Notes under the pieces: model-generated | What the model was told of the DNA's origin: nothing | Seen by the model: only the letters and a program-made list of their open reading frames with translations | The model's database searches: none | In this document: positions 6,135 through 11,390 of the stretch, piece by piece | Position numbering within the stretch: position 1 is the stretch's first letter | Layout: each line of letters starts with the position of its first letter | Assembly: GCA_023406965.1 (NCBI GenBank) | Contig: JAEXTI010000010.1 | Coordinates: 1 to 11,390, forward strand | Direction: 5' to 3' | DNA from: Chloroflexota bacterium | Lineage (GTDB): Bacteria > Chloroflexota > Anaerolineae > Anaerolineales > Anaerolineaceae | Length of the DNA stretch: 11,390 nucleotides | Position numbers and translations under genes: made by a program

Positions 6135-7763
6135 CTACCGGTGTGTCACGCGGTGGTAGGCCGCCAGCCAATCGGCCATGCGCTGGCGCTCTCCATCCGC
6201 CTGGGCCTGCTTTTCCCGAAGCTGAACCTTGGCCAGCCGCTGGAACAACTCGCGCTGAACCTCGGCCGGGTCAAAAACATCGTCAAACGTAAAGGTCTCG
6301 GTGCCCACGCGAATGAAAACCGTGCCGTAGTTCAAAATCAGCCCAATGATGCCCAGACGGCGGTACTCGATGGACAAGATATTTTTGATCGGCGCGGTGC
6401 GCTTCTCCTCTTTGCCCAGCGGCTTCTTGTTGATGTCGCTGACCTGCTCGTTGGTAACGATGTACTCATCGTGGTGCCAATCGTAGTAGATGTAAATCCA
6501 CCACAATAGCAAGATCATCCACAAAAGCAGCAGCGCCATGAGAATTCCTACCACCGGCAGGTTGGGCATAGAGCCCCCACGCACCGTCATGTATAATGCC
6601 GCCCCTGAAACAACCAGAAAGCTCAAAGTTTGGAACCAGATGCGCTTCATCAAAATGAACCAATGGGTTCGGTAAGTGATCTTGTCGCCATCCTGGTAAC
6701 GCAAGCGGAACACTGTGTTAAGAAAGCGTTGTATGCGGGTCTGCGGGCGGGGAGTATCAGCCGGCTGAGGCGGCGCAGGAGACTGCGCCGGAAGAACTCC
6801 CAGCTTGCGGGCAATGGTCTCGTCCATCGTGCGCAGTTCAGCCTGGCGCATCATCGACATCGAGCGACGGCGATGCTCTTCCACGATATCCGAAACATCC
6901 TGCTGGTTTTGCACAGCGCGGAACATGATTTCGCCAATGTAAGTGCGAATGGCGACGTCGCCAAATCCAATCCGCCTTCCCCACCAGCCCGTGCGTGTGA
7001 CCGAAGATTGCACCTGCTCCAGCGGGCTTTCCTGGCGGCTGTCGTAAAACAGTACAATGCGCTCCTGAAAGACAACCCGCCGGTTGGTCACCACGTAGTA
7101 GTCATTACTCCAATCCACGTACAAAAGGACACCCCACACCAACCCAACCAGCCATAGAAGGCCCTGGAGGTAATTGAAAAACGACATGGTGGTGACCAAA
7201 GCCAACAACAGAAGAATGCCAGACAACACCAGCAAGCCCAACACCAGGGGAACCAGGTTGAGCACCAAAATGAAAGGGTGTTTGCGGGCAATGTAGTAGA
7301 TGTATTCTTCCGGGTTAATCCAGGGCAGCTTGAGCTTTAAACTAAACAGGTAGCTTGCCAGAATCAGTTTCAGACGGGGCACCAGTTCGGGATTGCGATT
7401 GACCGCCTGGGTGAAATGATCGCTGTTCAGGCGCAGCACAATGCAATCACTCACCGCTTGCGCCGAGACCCGGTGCGTCCCAAAGGATTGCAAAACTTCC
7501 AGCCCCAGGTAATCGCCATCGTTGAGGAAGCCTACCAGCTCTTCATCCGCCCCCGGGCGAGGCTGCCGCATAACCTTAATGCGCCCGTTGTAAACAAAGT
7601 AAAAATCCGTCGCATCCGCGCCCTGCTCAAAGATCATTTCATCGGCTTTGAAGCGCAGGGCTTCCATCCCTTCAGCAATGAAGTTCACATCTGCGTCGCT
7701 CATGCGGCCGAAGATGTGGCAGTTCTTCAAGAACGGGACGATTTGGGATGTGCCGGGAAGCAT
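6135..7763 (-). CDS. Cyclic-nucleotide-binding-like domain plus tandem TM/bacterial-PH membrane protein
   Basis: This is a 542-residue protein in three parts. Residues about 8-130 form a cNMP-binding (CRP-like) beta-roll, ending in a phosphate-cassette-like stretch with E89 and R98 (GLEV then HRVSA). Two similar units follow. The first has TM segments about 163-192 and 196-216, then a bacterial PH (YdbS/DUF304-like) domain about 218-295 containing DYYVVTNRRVVF. The second has TM segments about 375-395 and 401-427, then a PH domain about 430-512 containing DEYIVTN. A proline-rich linker (325-342) separates them. There is no DNA-binding or catalytic domain, so it is likely an inner-membrane sensor or scaffold. 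The ATG at 7763 was chosen because the frame upstream is the clpC 3' end read out of frame. The start lies one base after the clpC TAA, so coupling is likely; a GGAGGA sits about 15 bases upstream. Ligand and function are unknown. Confidence 0.85.
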   Translation of the reverse strand: MLPGTSQIVPFLKNCHIFGRMSDADVNFIAEGMEALRFKADEMIFEQGADATDFYFVYNGRIKVMRQPRPGADEELVGFLNDGDYLGLEVLQSFGTHRVSAQAVSDCIVLRLNSDHFTQAVNRNPELVPRLKLILASYLFSLKLKLPWINPEEYIYYIARKHPFILVLNLVPLVLGLLVLSGILLLLALVTTMSFFNYLQGLLWLVGLVWGVLLYVDWSNDYYVVTNRRVVFQERIVLFYDSRQESPLEQVQSSVTRTGWWGRRIGFGDVAIRTYIGEIMFRAVQNQQDVSDIVEEHRRRSMSMMRQAELRTMDETIARKLGVLPAQSPAPPQPADTPRPQTRIQRFLNTVFRLRYQDGDKITYRTHWFILMKRIWFQTLSFLVVSGAALYMTVRGGSMPNLPVVGILMALLLLWMILLLWWIYIYYDWHHDEYIVTNEQVSDINKKPLGKEEKRTAPIKNILSIEYRRLGIIGLILNYGTVFIRVGTETFTFDDVFDPAEVQRELFQRLAKVQLREKQAQADGERQRMADWLAAYHRVTHR

Positions 7764-7764
7764 T

Positions 7765-10221
7765 TTACGATGCCGGTTCCTCCGCGGCTTTTCCGGTCTT
7801 GCGGAAAACAATCTTGTCGTTTTCCACATCCACCAGAACGGTGTCGCCTGAGTGGAATTCACCAGAAAGCATACTGACCGAAAGCGGGCTTTCCACGTGC
7901 TTTTGCAAAGCCCGGCGCAGCGGGCGCGCGCCAAAGCTGGGATCGAAGCCCACCCGCGCCAACCATTCCTGCGCCGCCACTGTGAGCTCCGCGGTCAAAC
8001 CGTGTTCTTGCAGGCGCATCTGAATATCTTTCATCTGCAAGCCAACGATCTCAATCATCTCGGCATCGCTGAGCGGCGAGAACATGATGATCTCGTCGAT
8101 GCGGTTGAGGAATTCGGGCCGGAAGGTAGATTTGAGAGCCTTCTCAATCTTATCGTGCATGGCGCGGTCCTCGGCGTCATCATCGGTTTGGAGGAAGCCC
8201 AGCGTGCCGCCCTTGCGGACGAACTCGGTGCCCAGGTTGCTGGTCATGATGAGGACGGTATTGCGGAAATCAACCAGCCGTCCCTGACCATCGGTCAGGC
8301 GCCCGTCGTCCAGGATTTGCAACAATGCATTCCACACTTCGGGATGCGATTTTTCAATCTCGTCAAAGAGAATCACGCGGTAAGGGCGGCGGCGGACCGC
8401 TTCGGTCAATTGCCCGCCCTCCTCATAACCGACGTATCCGGGAGGCGCGCCAAACAGGCGCGAGACGGTATGCTGCTCGCGGTATTCGCTCATGTCCAGG
8501 CGCACCAGTGCGTCCTCATCGCCAAAGAGGAACTCCGCCAACGCGCGGGCCAGTTCGGTTTTGCCGACGCCCGATGGGCCGATGAAGATAAACGAGCCAA
8601 TCGGTCGGGTGGGGTCCTTCATGCCCGAGCGTGCCCGGCGAATGGCATCAGAGATGGCATGGACGGCCTCTTTCTGCCCGATGATACGCTCGTGCAGGCG
8701 GTCTTCCATCGAGAGCAGCTTTTCAGCTTCGCTCTCCATCATCTGACTCACCGGAATGCCCGTCCACTGAGCAATGACCTGGGCAATGTCGTCCACGTCC
8801 ACCACTTCATCCAACTGGTGTTCGGCTTCCCACTTCTCGCGTTTTTCGTTGTACTCGGTTTCCAGGCGCAGGCGCTCGGCTTTCTTGCGAGCAGCGCGCT
8901 CATAATCGCGCTCCAGACCGGCCTGCTCTTCTTCAGCGGTCAGGCGGTCAATCTCGGTCTTTTCTTGCTTCAATTCAGGGGGCAGCGAATAAAGCGCCAC
9001 GCGCAGCTTGGCAGCCGCCTCATCGATCAAGTCGATGGCCTTGTCGGGCAGACGCCGGTCGGGCACATACTGGGACGAAAGGCGCGCCGCAGCCACCAGG
9101 GCGTCGTCGGCGAAGCGCACCTTGTGGTGGGCTTCGTAGCGATCGCTCAGTCCGCGCAGCATCTTGATCGTGTCTTCCACGTTGGGCTCGTCCACATACA
9201 CGGGGGCAAAACGCCGCTCAAGGGCCGAGTCTTTTTCGATATGCTTATGATATTCGTCCAGGGTGGTGGCGCCCACGCACTGTAACTCACCGCGCGCCAG
9301 AGAAGGCTTGAGCATGTTGGAAGCGTCCATGGCGCCCTGAGCCGCGCCCGCCCCCACCACGGTGTGCAACTCGTCAATAAACAGAATAATCTCGCCTTCT
9401 GAGCGCTGCACTTCTTCAATCGCAGCTTTCAAACGCTCCTCGAACTCGCCGCGGAAGCGCGAACCGGCGATCATCCCGCCCAGGTCGAGAGAAATCACTT
9501 TTTTACCAATTAGAATCTCGGGCACGTCGTTGGTGGCGATCTTCTGGGCCAGCCCTTCCACGATGGCTGTCTTGCCCACGCCTGCCTCGCCGATGAGCAC
9601 CGGGTTGTTCTTGGTGCGGCGCGAAAGGATTTGCATAACGCGCAGAATTTCTTTGTCACGCCCAATGACCGGGTCCAGCTTGCCTTCGCGAGCTTGTTGG
9701 GTCAAATCACGCGAGTATTTTTCCAGGGTGCGGTAGCGGGTTTCGGCCTGTGGGTCGGAGACGCGCTGCCCGCCGCGCAACTGCAAGATCGAATCCGCCA
9801 CCCGCTCGCGGGTAATGCCCGCCCCTTCCAACAGGCGCGCAGCCGGGGTGTTGCGCTCGGAAAGGATGGCAAGAAAGAGATGCTCGGTGGAGATATACTC
9901 ATCTTTCATCCGGTTGGCTTCTTCATTAGCCAGGTCGATGATGCGCTTGACGCGGGGGGTAATAAAAATTTGCCCGGCGCCGCCGCCAAAAATGCTGGCC
10001 TTCGGGCTGGTGCGCAAAATATAGTCCAGGCGCTCTGAAAGCGCCGCGCCATCTACCTTTAGAAGCTCCAGCAATTGCGGAATGACCCCCTGGGGCTGTT
10101 CAATCATCGCCAGGAGGATATGCTCGGTGTCAATCTGGTTGTGCCCGTAGCGCTGAATGATTTCGGCGGCCCGCTGGGCTGCTTCCTGGGCACGCTCGGT
10201 AAACCGGTCAAATCGCATCAT
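7765..10221 (-). CDS. clpC: ATP-dependent Clp protease ATP-binding subunit, ClpC type
   Basis: This is an 818-residue AAA+ unfoldase that threads proteins into the ClpP peptidase in the cytoplasm. Domains: double Clp-N repeat (about 3-145), AAA-1 with Walker A GEAGVGKT (211-218), Walker B ending in DE (283-284) and arginine residues 336-337, a short middle domain (about 415-465) with a UVR-like coiled coil, AAA-2 with Walker A GPSGVGKT (548-555) and Walker B ending in DE (620-621), and a C-terminal domain with sensor-2 GARP (764-767). ClpC rather than ClpB is favoured by the short middle domain and by LGF (674-676), which sits where the ClpP-docking loop occurs. The ATG at 10221 is favoured over the next codon (also ATG) by an AAGAGGA Shine-Dalgarno sequence (10237-10231) with a 9-base spacer. 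It is the first gene of a two-gene unit with the membrane protein. No clpP, mcsA/mcsB or ctsR is present in the window. Confidence 0.93.
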   Translation of the reverse strand: MMRFDRFTERAQEAAQRAAEIIQRYGHNQIDTEHILLAMIEQPQGVIPQLLELLKVDGAALSERLDYILRTSPKASIFGGGAGQIFITPRVKRIIDLANEEANRMKDEYISTEHLFLAILSERNTPAARLLEGAGITRERVADSILQLRGGQRVSDPQAETRYRTLEKYSRDLTQQAREGKLDPVIGRDKEILRVMQILSRRTKNNPVLIGEAGVGKTAIVEGLAQKIATNDVPEILIGKKVISLDLGGMIAGSRFRGEFEERLKAAIEEVQRSEGEIILFIDELHTVVGAGAAQGAMDASNMLKPSLARGELQCVGATTLDEYHKHIEKDSALERRFAPVYVDEPNVEDTIKMLRGLSDRYEAHHKVRFADDALVAAARLSSQYVPDRRLPDKAIDLIDEAAAKLRVALYSLPPELKQEKTEIDRLTAEEEQAGLERDYERAARKKAERLRLETEYNEKREKWEAEHQLDEVVDVDDIAQVIAQWTGIPVSQMMESEAEKLLSMEDRLHERIIGQKEAVHAISDAIRRARSGMKDPTRPIGSFIFIGPSGVGKTELARALAEFLFGDEDALVRLDMSEYREQHTVSRLFGAPPGYVGYEEGGQLTEAVRRRPYRVILFDEIEKSHPEVWNALLQILDDGRLTDGQGRLVDFRNTVLIMTSNLGTEFVRKGGTLGFLQTDDDAEDRAMHDKIEKALKSTFRPEFLNRIDEIIMFSPLSDAEMIEIVGLQMKDIQMRLQEHGLTAELTVAAQEWLARVGFDPSFGARPLRRALQKHVESPLSVSMLSGEFHSGDTVLVDVENDKIVFRKTGKAAEEPAS

Positions 10222-10237
10222 AAGGTTCTGTCCTCTT

Positions 10238-10271
10238 GCAGAATGGTCTTCAGTAATTGTTGCTATTCTGC
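10238..10271 (-). promoter_or_regulatory. 7-bp dyad in the clpC leader, candidate operator or 5' hairpin
   Basis: GCAGAAT (10238-10244) and ATTCTGC (10265-10271) are perfect inverted repeats 20 bases apart. They occupy the clpC leader from about +1 to just before the Shine-Dalgarno sequence. The dyad could be a repressor site or an mRNA hairpin adjoining the ribosome-binding site. It does not match the CIRCE element bound by HrcA nor the CtsR heptad repeat. Confidence 0.4.
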
Positions 10272-10278
10272 TCTTGTC

Positions 10279-10287
10279 ATTATAGCA
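10279..10287 (-). promoter_or_regulatory. Extended -10 promoter of clpC
   Basis: The minus strand reads TGCTATAAT at 10287-10279, a perfect extended -10. No strong -35 is seen at the proper distance, which extended -10 promoters tolerate. Transcription would start near 10272, leaving a leader of about 50 bases before the ATG at 10221. Confidence 0.65.
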
Positions 10288-10436
10288 TCAGCCACCCAAG
10301 AAAAGAACCAATATTCTATTAGAAGCTTGTAAGAAAAGCCCCTATCATAAATATTCTTTGGGAGACGCCGTGGCAAGTCCCGCACCAATTTTCAATGAGC
10401 CGTCTTAAAATCTCCACCAGGAAAAAACAACTCGGG

Positions 10437-10442
10437 TACAAT
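10437..10442 (+). promoter_or_regulatory. TACAAT -10-like hexamer ahead of the acetyltransferase GTG
   Basis: TACAAT ends six bases before the GTG at 10449, so transcription could begin on or next to the start codon. No good -35 and no Shine-Dalgarno sequence are present. An alternative weak promoter (TTGTAA at 10327-10332 with AATATT 17 bases on) would fit the in-frame ATG at 10395 instead. Confidence 0.3.
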
Positions 10443-10448
10443 TCAATT

Positions 10449-11390
10449 GTGAGATACGATGTCCCCATTCAAGCAGCTCACATACGCCCCCTGAACGTGC
10501 TCAAGGACCTGTTCCCAGTCGCCGACCTGATCGAAACGTGCTTTACCGGCACGCTGGACCCGGACGGGCGCGACTATCTGCGCCACATCCGCAAATCCGC
10601 TGCCGACCCATCGATCTTGCGCTGGATGACCGGGCCCTCCGAGCGCATCTCGACCCCGCTGCACGGGTATGTTTGGGAAGAGGATCGCCGCCTGATTGGC
10701 AACATCAGCCTCATTCCCATCTACCGCAATGGGAAATGGGTCTATTTAATTGCTAACGTAGCCGTGCATCCCGATTACCGCCGGCGCGGGATCGCCCACC
10801 AGTTAACCCTGCGCGCCTTAGAGCACATCCGATCGCACGGGGCTACTGCTGCCTGGCTGCAAGTGCGCAGTGATAACCCCGCCGCCTACCAGTTGTACCT
10901 GGAAACCGGCTTTGTGGAACGCTCCCGGCGCACCACCTGGGTGGGCAACGGTGATTCGGGCATGATGGTGGACACCCACCCCCTGATCTCGCCGCGCCGC
11001 CGGGGCGATTGGGCCTGGCAAGAGCGTTGGTTGCAAGAGTTATACCCTCCAGAGGTCACCTGGAACCTATCCTTAGATTTGCGGCACTTCAACCCGCACT
11101 GGTGGTATAGCGCATTACGCTGGTTGAACGGTGACGAGCAAAACCATTGGGTGCTGCGTCAGCCGCAAACCGGGCAGCCGCTGGGCTTCGCCTCCTGGGA
11201 ACCGTCCACCTCCTATGCCGACCACGTGTGGCTCGCCACATCAGATCAGTACGAACACTACGCGCTCAAATACCTGCTGCCCCAGGTGCGCCATTCGCTG
11301 TATCACCGCCACCGCCCCACCAGCATCAATTTTCCAGCCGGGCGCGCCGAAGACAATTTCCGCGAGGCCGGATTCCACGTTCTCAATACC
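10449..11390 (+). CDS. GNAT-family N-acetyltransferase, partial at the right edge
   Basis: An open frame of 314 codons runs off the right end of the window. The N-terminal half (about 10-175) is a GNAT domain. Motif A, NVAVHPDYRRRGIAHQLT (103-120), has the acetyl-CoA pyrophosphate loop RRRGIA. The motif B region, QVRSDNPAAYQLYLETGF (138-155), has the usual asparagine/tyrosine pattern. The second half (about 200-314) ends with a NFREAGFHVLN stretch similar to the end of a GNAT fold, suggesting a degenerate second GNAT domain, as in tandem GNAT proteins. The substrate is unknown. The GTG at 10449 is preferred because the conserved part begins soon after it. An in-frame ATG at 10395 would add 18 lysine/arginine-rich residues of no recognisable homology. 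Neither start has a Shine-Dalgarno sequence. It is divergent from clpC and the only plus-strand gene supported. Confidence 0.85.
   Translation, partial: MRYDVPIQAAHIRPLNVLKDLFPVADLIETCFTGTLDPDGRDYLRHIRKSAADPSILRWMTGPSERISTPLHGYVWEEDRRLIGNISLIPIYRNGKWVYLIANVAVHPDYRRRGIAHQLTLRALEHIRSHGATAAWLQVRSDNPAAYQLYLETGFVERSRRTTWVGNGDSGMMVDTHPLISPRRRGDWAWQERWLQELYPPEVTWNLSLDLRHFNPHWWYSALRWLNGDEQNHWVLRQPQTGQPLGFASWEPSTSYADHVWLATSDQYEHYALKYLLPQVRHSLYHRHRPTSINFPAGRAEDNFREAGFHVLNT

Noticed and set aside
7764..7934. N-terminal extension of the membrane protein by 57 residues
   Set aside because: The extension is the clpC C-terminal region in another frame and lacks domain homology; the ATG at 7763 directly precedes the cNMP-like domain.
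7852..9285. 477-codon plus-strand open frame
   Set aside because: It is antisense to clpC, whose motifs are intact, and the protein resembles no family.
7765..10221. Calling the AAA+ protein ClpB
   Set aside because: The middle domain is too short for ClpB and a ClpP-docking LGF loop is present.
10222..10448. CIRCE (HrcA) or CtsR operator upstream of clpC
   Set aside because: No TTAGCACTC/GAGTGCTAA pair and no GGTCAAA repeats were found.
10395..10448. Start of the acetyltransferase at the in-frame ATG 10395
   Set aside because: No ribosome site, and the 18 added residues look non-homologous; the GTG at 10449 fits the conserved N-terminus better, though this is not certain.

Overview
The window looks like a piece of a Chloroflexota chromosome, most likely class Anaerolineae. 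This is inferred from the protein style (a ClpC-type unfoldase, a seven-TM multi-PAS/GAF diguanylate cyclase, a peptide deformylase with an acidic loop), the fairly high G+C, and intergenic repeats of a kind I associate with that group. No rRNA, tRNA, CRISPR array, insertion sequence or phage gene is visible.

Layout, right to left, because nearly everything is on the minus strand. A tandem GNAT-type acetyltransferase (10449 to the right edge, plus strand, truncated by the window) diverges from clpC. The gap between them holds a perfect extended -10 promoter and a dyad in the clpC leader. clpC (7765-10221) is followed one base later by a membrane protein (6135-7763) with an N-terminal cyclic-nucleotide-binding-like domain and two TM-hairpin/bacterial-PH units. 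A 344-bp non-coding gap (5791-6134) follows, carrying inverted repeats, a U-tract and the promoter of def. def (5275-5790) and recF (4060-5265) form a tight pair. A 101-bp gap leads to a 922-residue diguanylate cyclase (1190-3958), whose stop codon nearly abuts rsmG (458-1171). A 368-bp non-coding gap (90-457) full of short repeats and one strong promoter then leads to a partial unidentified gene running off the left edge.

Functionally the window mixes housekeeping (RsmG: 16S rRNA methylation; Def: N-terminal deformylation; RecF: recombinational repair; ClpC: protein unfolding for ClpP) with signalling (the diguanylate cyclase and the cNMP-like/PH membrane protein). The most unusual items are the clpC-coupled membrane sensor, the interleaved inverted repeats ending in a U-tract ahead of def, and several genes with no Shine-Dalgarno sequence but a -10-like hexamer just before the start codon.
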